Shown here one piece after another: positions 25,197-38,957 of a stretch of DNA of 64,000 nucleotides. This DNA comes from Callipepla californica brunnescens (Eukaryota; Chordata; Aves; Galliformes; Odontophoridae). How positions within the stretch are numbered: the first letter of the stretch is position 1; each line of letters opens with the position of its first letter. The notes below the pieces were generated by a model. The model was given only the letters and a program-made list of their open reading frames with translations, was not told where the DNA came from and searched no databases. Location of the stretch: positions 28,563,720-28,627,719 of the forward strand of contig JALIRH010000007.1 of assembly GCA_023055505.1 (NCBI GenBank), given 5' to 3'. Made by a program: the position numbers and the translations under genes.

Positions 25197-28100
25197 TCAC
25201 CACTCGTGACATTTTCTCATTAGCCTGTGTAAAGGGAAGCAAATCTGCTGCTCAGGAAGCAGTGCTGTGAATGATTTTCAGCCACAGATGATGCAGCCTG
25301 GCTTTGAACAGCTTAGGCCTTGCTGTAACCAAAGCACTAGCAATATTCACTTTATGTGAGCTGACCTTTCCCTGACCTAGGTAACAGCTCTGGCTTATCA
25401 CCATTCAATTTTCTGTAAAGGTTTCTGCGTGGCAGACTACAAGGAGGAAAATATTAAGCTCCCTCTGCAGAGTTTAATAGCACAGAATTTACTTGGTTTA
25501 TTTTCATCACAGTGAGGGGGGAGTTGCATGCTTGTTTATTGTCCTCCTGTAGATATGCTGAGGACACATGACAACTTCTAAGTCTTAAAGGGCAGGGATA
25601 AGGGGTGATGGCAGAGATATATACTTGAACAACGTGTGTCCCCAGGGCATTACAATTATCTGTTCCCCACCTCTTTTAATGTTACACTAGGCTCACACTA
25701 CTTTTATTCAACAGGAAACCTGTCTCACACAGGATGAAGCTGAGGAGAGCAGGGAGTCTGTGAATGTAGAGAAATACACTGAGTCTCACACTTTGAACAG
25801 TAAACTTTCTGAACTGGCTCCTGTCTCATGCTCCCTCTGCTCTGAAGCTGATATCACTTGTATGTGTAAAGTTACAGGCTTTTTGTTTCCATGTCCTATC
25901 TCATCATGGGAGAGACTAAAGATGTGCCATGATATGGGTTCCCTGACCTCTTACATAGTACACAGCAGTGAGCCAGGACTGCTATGGGAACCAATGGAAC
26001 AAAATTTGAGCACCCACAACACAATCCTAGATGAGGAAAAAGGGGAAACATCAAGTAGATGTGTAGGAGTGCAAAGAGAACATGTCTTCCATGCAAACCA
26101 ACCAGAACTCAAGGGAAGAGCTCATGAAGGAGCAGAGCACGAGATAAAAGAAACATACTACTCTGTCAAAAGTTCAAGACCTCACACTTGTGTTGGATAA
26201 GCCTTTGCTGATAGTATCATGAAATCACCACAGTCCCCAGCTGGGCTGACCATGTCTCAAGACCATAGTTTTTATCTGAGTTGTCATTAAAAGGTCACTT
26301 TTGCCCCCATTTAGTCGCATTCCATCTTGCTTTATGGATTACTCTGCAAGTTGAGAAAAACACACTGCAGCTTCAGTTGCCTCATTGCCAGAAGTCATTA
26401 TACTTCCTTTTCTTTCCCAGACTTTCTTGATTCTCTGGTTTATAGTCTGCTGACCTACTCATGTGGCCTTCATTTGATGTCTGCACTAAATGCGATAGTT
26501 TGAAAGAACTCATCCAATGAGCAAATAGGCATTTGTCAGAAATATCTACGCAAAGAAAGCAGGATGGAGCCAGTGATGTCTCAGAGAGCCTGCCCTGGAT
26601 GCAAAATGGTTGTGCCATTTCCATCAAATCTTGAACTACTCTGTCATCAGTTGTCACCTTGGCTGATCATGCAAAGCAAGTGCTGGATTGTTGCCCACTG
26701 CAAAGGAGCTGAGAAAAAAGGTCTCACTTTTCCACAGTGCTGGCCAATTAGCTGCAAGGTTGTGAATCATCCCACTAATACATGTGCACGAACTGTGAGA
26801 TTTAAGAGGTGTAAGGGTTTCATTCCAGATACTTATCTTATGTAGAATCAGAAACTGGGAAAAAGTGATCTAAATGTGCTTCTGGTAATAGATAAACTGA
26901 AACAAATTGCAGAGTCACAAAGAGGACAAAGCCCAGGAGGGGACAATGCTGAAGCCAACTGCACTCACCTGCTAACCCTGGCTCCTCTCAGTGCTACTGC
27001 CAGATGCTTTTTTGGACAGCCAGCTTGAGCGTTTACATAATACAAATATTTGCAGTGTTAATTTCTGGGCTTGACTTTTCTGGCATTTGTGAAGTTTTTT
27101 GTGGTATTTCTCCTCCAGTGTGCAGAAAGCCCCCCAGTGATGTACAGGCTTCAAGTTTGATCAGATCACTTACAATCTCTGCCCTCTGTTCTGAGATCCT
27201 CTCATGGCTTCTTGCCCCAGTTTGAGATCAATGAATCTGAACATACCCTCTGTCAAAGTGACTATACCCAATCTCAGCACACTCTTGATCCACATTCTGA
27301 TAAGTTGATTATAGAGCTAACGGGATATAGGGAACAAAGCAATTTAACTTCCCTAGAAGATGACAGCAATGAAATGCCAGAGCCATTGAGAGTAGCTCTG
27401 TGCAGGAACCAATTTTTCCACCTCGCTTACTACCGGCAGCCTTCACGCACTGCAAGTTTTAGGGAAACATTTTTCATCAAGAAGAAACAAAAGTGATCAG
27501 AAACATGCTGCACCAGCCCACAACATTGACTTGCTTATTCTCTAATCTATGCTGAGGTGTGCCCCAAATGACCCTTTTCACCACCAGGAAACCTGAGAGC
27601 CAGCAGGGTAATGCATCCTAAGAAAAATTATACTTCTGTCTAATGATGAAAGAGGAAAGTGGGAGAAGAATAAAAAATAAGGAAAAGAGCATTTGGAGGG
27701 GAAATTGCAGGGGAATTGAGGAAAAAGAAAAGGAACACATGAGGAAAAGCCTCTCCTTCACTGGTTTTGCTCTTTCCATGCACAACAATGGCACTGAACA
27801 ATTCTGTGATGAGCTTCCTGGTCACCTGAACAAGAGGAAAACTGAAAGCTGCTCCACAAGCACAACACTACATTTCTGAAGCCTCGCAAAGGACTTGCTT
27901 GCTCCTGGTACCCAACAGTGCTAGTTCTCCTTAGGTTTTATAGAGAGGGTGAACCTTTTGAAAAGCCTTAGTCTCTTGAAGGTCTCCTCAACTCTGGAGA
28001 CAATGACACATGGTCATCATTGCACCAAAAAAAGCGGTCCCTTGTAAAAATAGGAGGGCTGAACACAAAATGTTTTAGCTAGGACATGATGTGAGCTGAG

Positions 28101-31100
28101 CCCTGCCAGATGCCCAAGCCACATTCACAAGTGTACTCTCACAGGGGATGCAGGACTCTGTGGAGAAGGGAAAAGTGCTGCCCTAGAAAATGCTACCTGT
28201 TGTGCATCAGCATTTCTCTCCCCTTCCCAAACAAAGAGCAGCTGGGAGAAAACCTCCATCCTAAATGTAGATTTATTAACACTCAGCACCAGGAAGGCCA
28301 AGGTCAAGGGTTAAAGCTCGCCTTTATCCATCACTTCTTGATATGACCTTGGTGGGGCTTTCTGCAAAGGGCAGGGACAGTTGACGCCATAATGAGATGC
28401 TCTTCCCAGGGGACCCAGCATGATGAAAAAGTGCAGAACATCCACCTTCATGTACAGGGGCAAGAATACAGGTTTGATTGGTAATAAGTTTCCCATTAAA
28501 AATACATGAGAACTTACCTCAGAGAAAGAGAGTAGACCCCACAGGATAAAGTCTGCGCAGCCAGCTTTTAATGAAGGCAATTACATCCATTTATTTGAGA
28601 CTTTCCTTCCCCATTCTTCTCCAAAGGATACAGGCTCATTTCATGCAGGAAAACTAGAATGAAAAATAAATTTACAACCATTGTTCATTAACTGACTCAA
28701 TTATATTTTGATATTTGAATGGCAGTGTTTTAATAGAACTAAGTTGGTGCACATTTAATAGTAGCTTACATAAAGATATAACAGCCACTTTTCAGAATAA
28801 AGGTCTTTTTAGATTCTGAGGAAAGCAGTTGTTTCTAAAGAAGCAATGAAGATACAACTTGGGTGGTCATTGAGACCATTAATTTTAATTAGTTAGTCAA
28901 TATATACAGGAAGGATCTAAACTGTTTCATCCTGAGGAACTAATGAGGTATTTATTCATCTCTCAGTCGAGACTGGATAGCACAAGTTCTGTTGTTTGTT
29001 TGAACTTTGCTTCAAGACACAGTAAACGGAATCTCTGCTCTTAGTTCAGTGCTCTGTCCTCCATGCACACTCAAAGATATATGGAGAACCCACGTCAGGT
29101 TGCTCAGTAGACCTATGGAGTTTGCTGAGTAGATCTGCATTTCTGAACTCAAACTCTGATTTCATATTCATAAGCAGTGCAATTTGAAGCAGGGAATTCA
29201 CCACAAACAGTATAACTACTCTCTGTTTCTCTATTATGACTGACACCGACACAATGAGCCCTTCTATTTCTGCAGGTAAGGATGGGAGATAGGGACAGGC
29301 ATCACTGCTCCAGGTGGGATAATGCCAGAAATTACCGTCATTTAATGAAGGATGAAAGTATAAAGAGTGTGCACATAAATGAGTTTACACACCTGTTTGT
29401 GAACAAAGCTAAATCAGCCAGATGAAATCACATGTGAACACTGAATGTTGTACTGTGCAGTGCAGCTTTCCCTCAGGTAAAGTTGAGGATGCAAATGGAG
29501 TTAAAGCATCAACTTCAAAAAAGAGAGGTGCCTTGGTGCCTTGGAGTACTCAGCTCATGATACCTCTAACAGTGCCCAGTAAGTTCAGAGCAGGCACAGT
29601 AAAAACCCAGCTCTTTTAAAGTTGCCTCCAACTGGGAACCAAAGGACAGAGGAACCATAGTCATTACCATGACTGAGAATTTCGGCCTTGGTTTAAAGAA
29701 CAGAACTGAGAACGCTATGAACTACAGCAGCCTCATAGCCTAAAGCAGATGTGGGCCTGCAATAAGCCGAGTGAACATTCAGAGTTGCTGGGCCAGCTAC
29801 TTTCCCTGTCGCCCCCAGCAGCAGCACGGAACATCTGCCACAGCACGCACATGCTCCCATCCTGGGGACTAACACACCAGATGGTATGAAAAGTCATTAA
29901 AACAACCCAGGCAGGAGTCCTGGGCCAGCAGGGACTGAAGCTAACCCTAAAGCTGTAGGGATTTGAATAAATGGCCCTTGGTTTTAGTCATCTCAGTTTG
30001 CCCTGCCTTGGACATGGCCCCCTGTGGCTCCCAGAGCTGACAGCCACTGGGCCACCACTCCAGGATCCCATAGTGCACCAGGCTGTGTCCCCTACCCCAG
30101 GAGCTGTGGGGACCCTGGAGACAGCACTGACCCTGCCAGCCTTTCTAGTATGGTCTTGGAGTTCAAAGGGCTTTGAGCTGCAAAAGCCACTGATTTCACC
30201 CTGGGGATCTACTCTGCTGTTCAGGCAAAGCAACTCTGACAGAGCACACTATCCTTTCTTTACAAGATGAATTTCCTCACCCAGAACCAGCAGATACTCC
30301 TCTGGCTCTACCCTTGCTTTTCTCTCTCCTTGCCCCCATAAAGTCATCATTTGAAAACAGAAAAAAATTACTCTGGCAAAGAATCTTCCCTCCACCCTCC
30401 CTGCTATCTGTTTAAATATCCTTGACTGCAAGACATCCAGTACAGAACAGTCATCAATTTTTAATTCATTTAATCTCTTGGTAACAGTGTTCTCATGAAC
30501 TAAAGGGCCTCTGAGGAAGCTTCAGAGAAACCTCAGTCTAGCATCTTTCCCTGGATCCCTGGATGAGGCCTTATGGATGCAGTGGACTCTGCACATATAA
30601 ACATATGGGTTAACAGGGTGAAAATATTTAAACAGAAGTACCCTTCACCACCAAGCAAGTCAAAGCACAGTGTAAGCTGGAGCACTATATCCTATGACAG
30701 CACAGAGTGAGGCATGCACAAGTGAGAGAATTCGTTGCATCAGAGCTGTTCATGATTCAGCAAACTTGAGGAGGAGCCCTCTGAGTAAATATGTGGGCTG
30801 CTCGCACTCCTGGTCCCTCTGCTGCTCCGTTCTTGTTCCAAGGAGCTTGGAGAACATTGTGCTACACTGGCAGTAATTAAATTCTACCTGCCTAGATGCC
30901 CTGGAAGTCTCAGGAGGAGATAGTTTTTCTCCTCAAGCCTGTAAGTGTGTGATGAGCTAATTCAGTATATGCACAGTTCTCAAAAAAAACCCTGTTTTTT
31001 AGGAATGAGCAAAATGCTACTTGTGTACAGTGTGGATGCTAACCAACTCTGAATATGCTGCAGGACAGGGAGAGAGAGGATTCTCAGCCATCTTCCAATA

Positions 31101-32433
31101 TGCCATACAATGGCACCCAAAGACCCCAATGGGAAGTGCATTTTGTGGTGCCGGGGTGTTGCATAAAAACAGGGTGAATGCAAATCCCTGTCCCCAGTGC
31201 CCTATGCTCAAATGAGACAGGTTTAAAAATAACCCACAGCTCCGGTTTGTTGGCAGCTGGAAATTAACCATTTTATATGAACCCGAGCTCTCTCATCTTG
31301 AGGTGTTTAAGAACTGTTCTCTGCAGAGGCTCTCGAAAGGTCTGATTGCACTGGCTCTGAACTTAATGCATATGGCCACATCAACGGCATCTGAGCAATG
31401 CTGCCAAAGTGTGCATGCACACGTAGCTCTGTACATACGGAGCTACTGCCCTGTCCCACTGCATGTCACAGGCAAACACAACGCTAACAAAAGAGGTAAG
31501 GGGAAAAAGGTCGAAACCCTTCAGATACTCCCACCTCCCCAGGAGTCTTCTCCAACAGAAGCCTCTTTCCAGTAGCCCTGACCGTCATTACCCCAAAACC
31601 ACCCATGTAAGGAGGCTTCCTGGCAAGCTGCTCTGTAGGGACAGGCTCCATGACCCAGTTCTGTTTTGTTTCTAAAGATCAGTGCTGAAAGGCTAATTCA
31701 ACAGACTCATTTGCAAAGAGACTGTGAATTGTTCTGTTACGTTAAACCACACTACATAATTTCCCATCTTTCTGTGTGCACCTCAACACAACAGGCAGGC
31801 TCCTGCTTCGCTGACAGGCAGCACAAGGAGATGAGGCAGTAGTCTACAGAGAAAATGTCTACTCAGAAAATGAACATGTTTTTCTCAGGCTCCTCGGGGT
31901 AATGCAATGGAGAGGATATTTGGGGGTCTATTTTTCCTAAAATGATGACTAGAAAATCGTGATGCAACATGTGGCCTCATTATTTAGTGCTAAAGCCCTT
32001 GTCATGACACCCTGAGGTAGCACTGCAGTTCAGCCAGACGTGTGGATGCTGGGACAATGTGCATAGTAACTATTTCTTGCAGAGACTTCCCCTAATCTCT
32101 GATGCCTTTTTCTAACCAGGTTATTTGTCATTTGCCTGCAGCAACCTCTGATTCTTTGCCTGTGAACCTCCTGCTCTGTTTCACACTATTAAGAACATTA
32201 TTTTCCATTCTCCTGTCAGTGGAGTGTGCTGGTGATTAGCACTGCAATATCTGGTCCCCTTTATTGAAAATGTTAATCCTTCCTTTTTGCAGGGTTTCTT
32301 TAGCCAGGGGTGTTAATACTTGGTTAATAGAATCAGGCTGCCTTTTTCTTCATCTTTTGTGTGCATGTATGTTGGGGAGGGATTTTTTTTTTATCTTTCA
32401 GTCAGAATTTATTATAGTCTTTCTTTTATTCCC
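25197..32433. other. Unique non-coding sequence
   Basis: No gene is supported. 25688-26198 is open in one plus frame for about 170 codons, preceded by a pyrimidine-rich stretch ending in CAG, but it matches no protein I know and is within chance length. 27640-27750 is purine-rich. 28640-28930 is AT-rich with TTTTAATTAGTTAGTCAATA-like words. 29970-30250 is G+C-rich but CpG-poor. At 31409-31422 there is a perfect 14-bp palindrome in alternating purine-pyrimidine sequence. Confidence 0.55.
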
Positions 32434-32475
32434 TTTTTTTTTTTTTTTTTCCTCCAGAGGGGCTGCTTTGAGTTT

Positions 32476-32506
<31 letters not shown>
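32434..32506 (+). repeat. Two long poly-T tracts (T17 and T25)
   Basis: T17 (32434-32450) and T25 (32482-32506) are separated by 31 bp of mixed sequence. Read on the minus strand, the A25 run is preceded by ATTAAA (32519-32524 on plus), ending 12 nt before the run. That is the spacing expected for a poly(A) signal and a retroposed tail. No parent gene or target-site duplication was recognised, so this may just be low-complexity DNA. Confidence 0.85.
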
Positions 32507-33719
32507 GACATGACTATCTTTAATGCTTTTCTAGCATTTAGCACTCAGAATTCTCCTTGTGTCTCTGTTCTCTGTTTTTTCTGGTTTCTGCAGCCTTTAC
32601 AGGGGGCATAAGTGTGTGTCCTCAAGGAAGGAGTTACTAATGTTCTTCATCACCTTTCCACACTCCAGTGGGAAGAGGACTGAGAGCCCTCCCATCATCT
32701 GCTGCACAGATAAGGCTTTCTTTGCTATTCCATGAGCCTCTGTTCAATCTGAAGATCCTTTCAGCACTCAGATGGTAAATGGCATCAAAGATCTCCAGCC
32801 ACAGACAATAAGACAGCCTTCTATGGAGAAGTCATGATGTGGAGCATGTTCCAGGTGGGCAGGTGAGTCAGCTGAGGACAGAGAAGGCTGCAGGATGAAA
32901 TGTAGGGAGTTTGGTGTTGTGTTGCAGTGATATAGTCTTCTAGTACTAATCAGTAGTAGTTTGGTGAAAGCTCCTGTTGTTTTGATGCGAAGAGCATAGA
33001 TCCTATCTATCTTCCACAAATTACTGTTGTGATGACTTTCTTCAAAAGACAAGGCATCACTTCGAGAAAAGCAATCACTAAAGGAAGAAAAGTGCCAGGT
33101 CATCTGAAGCTTTGTCTCTCCTGATTGCAATCACATCATATTCTCTGGTAAGGAGAAGCTCCTGTAGCAGTGGAGGTAAGAAGCAGTGGCTGTTCAGCAT
33201 TTTTCTGTTGCGGTTATTGGGACTCTGAGATCGTTTTCAGGGTATCCCTAGTACACAGATGTTGCCCCACTGGGGATGGTTTCAGCAGGCAGACCTAGAG
33301 CTGGATGCAGCTATGGGAACTGTCCAAGTCCCTCTTATCTCCCTGTCCAAGCAGCCTGCCAGCCAGCTGAGGTGGCCAGGAGCAGAGGGGAAGTCAGTGG
33401 AGCCTTTCTCACCTCCTCTACAGAGTTTTCAATCTAGTCCTTTCTTCCAAATCCTCACTAAAATAAGTCTCTGCTACACATGCGATACCTCCACACGTGC
33501 AAACGTGGGAAGGCGTTGCTCACAGAAGTGCATAGCTCCCCGTCTATGACCCAATTAGAACTGCAACAAGCCCTTTAAGACCCCCACCAATCGTGATGGC
33601 ACTTCAGGAGCCTGCAGAAGATGCCATCCAGTGGCAGGAAGGTATCACTACAAGAACAAGCAACGCAGTCGGCTTTGGGCAACACCATCTTTGAGAAAGT
33701 TGTCGTGACTTAACTACAT
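32507..33719. other. Unique non-coding sequence
   Basis: If the A25 tract on the minus strand is a retrocopy tail, the body would lie here. The 120-codon minus frame at 32768-33130 is the longest open run, but I do not recognise it and cannot link it to a parent gene. No dispersed repeat is seen. Confidence 0.5.
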
Positions 33720-33990
33720 AATCAAAATAACCAGGATGCCTGTGGGCCTTGGTAAAGATTTGAGTGACATCCATCTCTAATTACGTTAATTGTGCAGCTT
33801 TTTTTTTTTTTTCCTTCCAGAAACCCTTAGGCTTTTGTTTGCAGGGAATAAATAAAGAGGGATTAGTTACATTTATCTGTGTTTTCCCAAGTCTTTACAG
33901 AATAACTGTTATGTGTAATTAAGTAATTTGACTGTCCTTGACCAAGCTGATAGCAAATTACCAGTGTAGGGTAAAGCATTACTTACAAGG
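33720..33990. promoter_or_regulatory. AT-rich homeodomain-site-rich stretch (candidate conserved element)
   Basis: Words seen include TCTAATTACGTTAATTG just before a T14 tract (33799-33812), GGATTA (a bicoid/OTX-type core) near 33860, and TGTAATTAAGTAATTTG near 33915-33931. The whole region is stop-rich in every frame. Such dense TAAT sites are common in deeply conserved vertebrate enhancers. This is pattern judgement only. Confidence 0.2.
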
Positions 33991-36900
33991 TTCCATTCCA
34001 TTTTATGAATAGATTACACGGATCTAGGATTTATTGATTTTTATTTATTTTTGGACAGGAACAACTGGAAATAATGGTCTTAAGAAGGCAAAAATGCAAT
34101 CTGCTTTGACAAGCTGTCTTTGTCTAGCAGCGTGGCTTGTCTGTCTGTCTGTCTCCTCCTGCACTGAGACAGCTGCACAGCAAGTCTTTTCATTCACAGC
34201 TTTCCCCTGGCCATTGTCAAACACACATTGGTGGGATTTATTCAGGTAGCCTTTGCTAAGCAATATCATTTTGGATTTCCTGTCTGTGATCCAGTTAACT
34301 GATATATAAATAATTCACACTCTTCTAGAATCCAGCTTAGCTGCTTCCCCCATGTTTTGCTGCTTCTCAAATCACTAATCCATACACCCTTTAAAAAAAG
34401 AAATCTGCTTTCAGTAAGGTTTCCCATATAATTGTCACCACAGATTGATGAGCTTCTCTTCAGGAACCAAGAAGCACTGATGTGCAGAGAGAACATAATA
34501 CCATCCTGTCTCAAAATATATTCCCTTGACCAAGATACAGAAACCATTTCATTTACTTACCTTGAAGATACTTAGTGAGCATAGTAGACTGCTACAGATT
34601 CCCAGGGAATACATCCTCCTTACAACAGAGACAGGATACCCTGTCTAAAAACTTAGAAATCTCATTCTACTGTTGTGGTTTCTTAGGTACATTAAGATAA
34701 TATAATCACATAAATGCACTTCATACTATGCATTCTCAGCACTCAGCCAACAGAATGCTTGGGAGTATATCCACATCTCCTGACAAATGGCAAAAGGAAA
34801 GCAAAACCTTCCAAAGAAACATTGCACTGGTGTATGTGCTGAGAGACCTGGCCAGAATTGGTAACAGCTAACACCATGCTGTCAAAAAAGTGGTATCAGG
34901 TCTAGGTCATCAAAACTGAAAGGCAGCAACTAATTGCAGCTAAGGGCTGTTGGGTTTATTTTTGTTTGTTTGTTTTTTATCTTCCCCTTGAAACCAGAAC
35001 TCAGAGCAGAAAATGAAACTCTTTCATATCCCCACTGTGTGTCTTTGTCTTCCAAACACTCTGGGGAAAAAAAGGGGAGGAGATTCAATGAGTGCATCCA
35101 GAAGAAACCTGAGATACAGCCAAGAGTCGTGATCTGGACAGTGCCAAGAGGACAGGAGCCCAGAGAGGAGGGAGGGAAGTTTTGTTGAGATTTTATCCCT
35201 GCCAATTCTACTCCCTAGCCCTATTAGTAAGCACTGATGCTACATTATTTTTAGTATATGCAAAACCTTTGTTCTAATAATGTGGTAATGATATTTCTAT
35301 TTCTCAAGGAAACCAACATGGGTTTCCTCAGGAAAGTAAACTGCTCACGATCATGCATATGCTGGAGAAGGAGCACAAAACACTCTTCAAGGGCAGGGAG
35401 AGGCAGAGCAGGAACCGCAAAATCATTTCTTCAGGCTCTTCTCACAGCCAGCTTTGACTAATCTTGCTCTTCAGGTGTACCAAGGAGTGAGAATTCGGCA
35501 GGATCCTCATGTGGACCACCTTCTTTGAGGCTGTGTGCCCTGTCCCCTGTGTCCAGGCAGCAGCCCCTCAGGAACTTCACCTGCCACCCACCTACCAGAC
35601 CTACCCCACCTACCTACCTTCCAGGCCATAACTTTGACATGAAGGCCTTCCTCTTTTTTCCTCCATCTCCCACATGCGACATCACCAGTCCCTACAGTTT
35701 GCCAGAACTCCACAAACAGCAGCCATAGTTGTGCCATCTTACTATGAAAAGAGATTTCCAAAGGAATTGTATTCCCACTGAGCTGCAACCAGGTGTTTCA
35801 TACATGCCACCAAGAAAGGTTACTAATTATTTGGCTTATTTTGTGAGTTTCTGCAATGCTCTCAAAACCCTAGATTCCACAGTCAAAAATACAGGATCCA
35901 TGGTCCTTTCTTAGTTAAAGGGAACTCAAACTTACTTATTTCCTTTTTCTCTGACATGGGGAGACTCAAAACTTCTTTCTCCGGTAGTCCGGTTGTCACC
36001 TCTTTGACTGCAGAAAGAATCCTGAAGAAGCAAACAACCATATTATACTACTGTCATCTTTTTATGACGGAGAACAAGCATGTCAGAAACCTGTTGCTTT
36101 TTCCCCGGGAACCTGTCTTTTATGTAGGCGCTTCTTAAGACAGAATAAAAAATATGAAAAGTCCCCATGCTCTTCTGTTTTAAACTGCAGTAGGGGGGAA
36201 AGTCAAACAACAAAAAAGTCCCATTTCCCAAACGGTCTTTTACAACCAGCAGCATGGCAAACTGGAGCTGCCTCTGTCCCTTCAGTTGTTTGGGTCTTGG
36301 CCAGTTCACAGGAGGGAAGAAAAGAAGCCAAACCTGTTTGGACTCCTTACAGCAGTTCTGTAAGTGGCCGGTCCTGCTGCTTTGTGGCTGCTGCCCCATG
36401 CCTCAGTGGAGCACATGGATATCCCAGGAGCTGCCCACTTTTCTTTCCTCCTTTAGGAGAAAGGAGTGTTGCAGCCCCATCACATTTCTGTCCTCATCTG
36501 TCTGAGAGCCCCATGGAACTCAGAGGCAGGCTTAAGTTAGTCCCTGTGTCCCCACACTTTCCCTGAAAAGTTCCTGAGCTGGGAAGATGCTGTAGATAAA
36601 CTCTTTCTCTCCAGACACCTTGGTCTGTTTACCTCATTAGCAGAGGAATAGAGGCCATCTATAACAGATTTTTCTTTCATCTGATTGCTGATTGTGTAGA
36701 AACTCTTGCTGCAATACCTACTCCCTGCTCAATTTTTAACAGACTTGGACTCAAATCCACCGTATTCAGTGATACATCATCACTTCTTATGAAATCCTGG
36801 AGTGTTTGAGGACAGATTTTTTATTTGGAGGGCTGCAGAGAGCATTGGCTTTCTCCTGATTCCAGGCTTTCAAGCTGCTGCAGAGATCAGGAGCAAACAA

Positions 36901-38957
36901 AATGGATTAACACTGAGTTGTATGTTTGCTGACAATGTCTCTCTCCTGCTCAGAGGCAGTTCCATCTTTGTAAAGGTTTTTTTTGTTTGTTTGTTTGTTT
37001 TCTTGGAAGATATTTTTAATGAATATTTACTACAATAGCTGCTTTTGTCAGTCCCGTGTATGCATTGGGCACTGTGAAGATTTAACACGGGGAAAGGACA
37101 TGATTCCCCAAATCGGTGGTGAAAGACCAAATATTTTAACTCTCCTAAAAACAGAAAACCTTCTTTAGTTCTCCAGCTTCTCTTACCTGACAGCACCCAT
37201 TCTGTTTTACATGGTGCCAACAAGACACTTAAAAATTTCCTGGACATGATAACCCCTTCTACCTTGGCAGCCCAGCAAGAACAGCTTTCTCAGAAACCTC
37301 CCTAATCAGTTGACTTCGCCAAGCCTTCACTTAACAAATCCTGCAATATCTTCCAGCATTCTCCCATAAGCAATAACAAATTAATAGGTTTGTAGTTTCC
37401 TGGTCAGTGTCCTTGTCTCATTAGGCACAAGTGGGCCCACTGGGAGAAATGTGCTGCACTGATAAAGATGCAGGATGAGGTTCATTTCATGTCCCAGTTT
37501 CCTTTTACGTTCTTGGATCCACCCTTGTCAAAATGTTGCAACAAATGTGGTCAAGATTAAAAGATCAGCATCCCTCAATATGGGCACTTCTTACTCCATG
37601 TTTAATCCAGTGCCCTACATTGTCCCACAGAGTTAATGCATGCTATTCCAAATGTGTCTTGCACTTCTGATCTTAGCCCAGATTCAAATGAGCATATTCT
37701 TAAAATATATTTGAGTGCTTCATTGTACTTGCAAATAAAATATTCATAAAAGAAGTCTAAGGACCCAGCAAATCTAACTTTATGCCTTAAGTGATCCAAA
37801 CTGAAGGAGTATATGAAATAATTGCATTTCTAAGCAGTGCTACTTGGAGCACACAATGCTATTTTCTCTGTCATATGTTTAGAGCCTCTGTCCTTAAACA
37901 ACAGACTTTTCTTGGAAAGAACAGTTACAAACAAGGGTTTGTTCTTTTTCTAAACACTTTCAATTCTCTTTCTGCCTTTTACTAAAATTGTTTCTTAGAC
38001 AAGTACCTCTATAAAACCCATAAATAGCTAATGGCTGCACTTCCATTTCACGTGCAAATGCTCATACTTCATTTTCCACACTCTTCTTTTTGGCCATCAG
38101 TTATGCTGCGTACATGATAGAGTTCATCTTTCCTTCCTTCAGAGAAATGCTTCAGTAAATCAAAATACCAAGTCTGTATTCATACGTGCATAGAAAAGTA
38201 TTTCTTTCACATAATCTAAGTTCAGATTGTTAATAATTTAAGTATCCAACTTAATTGCTCCCCTAGTACAGGTAGGTAGTGGTGGCCTCAGGCTTCTTCA
38301 AGGATGGACAGTGGTTTTGGTGCTGAGGAGGTGCTCTAGGAGTTCTGAAAGCAACTTCTTCAGCATCCTTGGACACCTTCTCACCAAGCCCTCACATACC
38401 CTGAGCAGGAAAGCATTCCACACCTTCCTGTGGCACTGAGCGACTGCACATCCAGGAACACTACCACAATGGAGTGAGGGGGAAGAGGTTTTGGTCAGCC
38501 TTGTTGTCATAATACCAACCTGAAAGGGAAGTGGTACAAGTGTCTCAGGTTGTTTCTGTTTAATTTCTTCCTGTTGTTAGTTGAATATGCATGGAAGAAC
38601 AGCAACTAGAACTCTGGTCCTTGGCATGGTTACTGCCTGCTCAGGACAGTCTTGGATAAGATGGAAGTTCTAAATTATGAGGACTTGGTTGCATCAATCA
38701 TACATTCACAGATTGTAATCCATGATTTCAACAGCACTGTCTCCAGTGTCCTTCAGTCAGCAGTAAATTACTCATTACCTCATAACTCATTAGACAGGGG
38801 AAGAGAGGGATTTGAAGAAAAGCAGTTAAGCCTTTATCTCACTGCTCAAGATCGCATACACATTCCCCTCCTGATAGTATATATTTGATTTTCACATTCA
38901 CCATAAATGATAATCCCAAGTATCTCAGGAAAGTGAGAATAACACTTGGAGACAACA
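33991..38957. other. Unique non-coding sequence with short T/GTTT-rich runs
   Basis: Simple repeats are (GTCT)n near 34137-34154, TTTG-rich runs at 34955-34980 and 36977-37001, and CCTA-rich sequence at 35583-35623. No gene is supported. The frame at 34934-35188 looks at first like a short secreted protein, but its start is TTG and its hydrophobic start is simply the translated TTTG repeat. 38280-38510 has a denser, transcript-like look but no recognised origin. Confidence 0.55.

Noticed and set aside
31985..32030. let-7-like CTGAGGTAGCA
   Set aside because: Only the first eight or so bases match and no matching precursor arm is present.
34934..35188. Plus frame resembling a small secreted protein with an N-terminal hydrophobic stretch
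   Set aside because: It starts with TTG, not ATG, and the hydrophobic part is the translation of a TTTG simple repeat. The cysteine pattern fits no chemokine.
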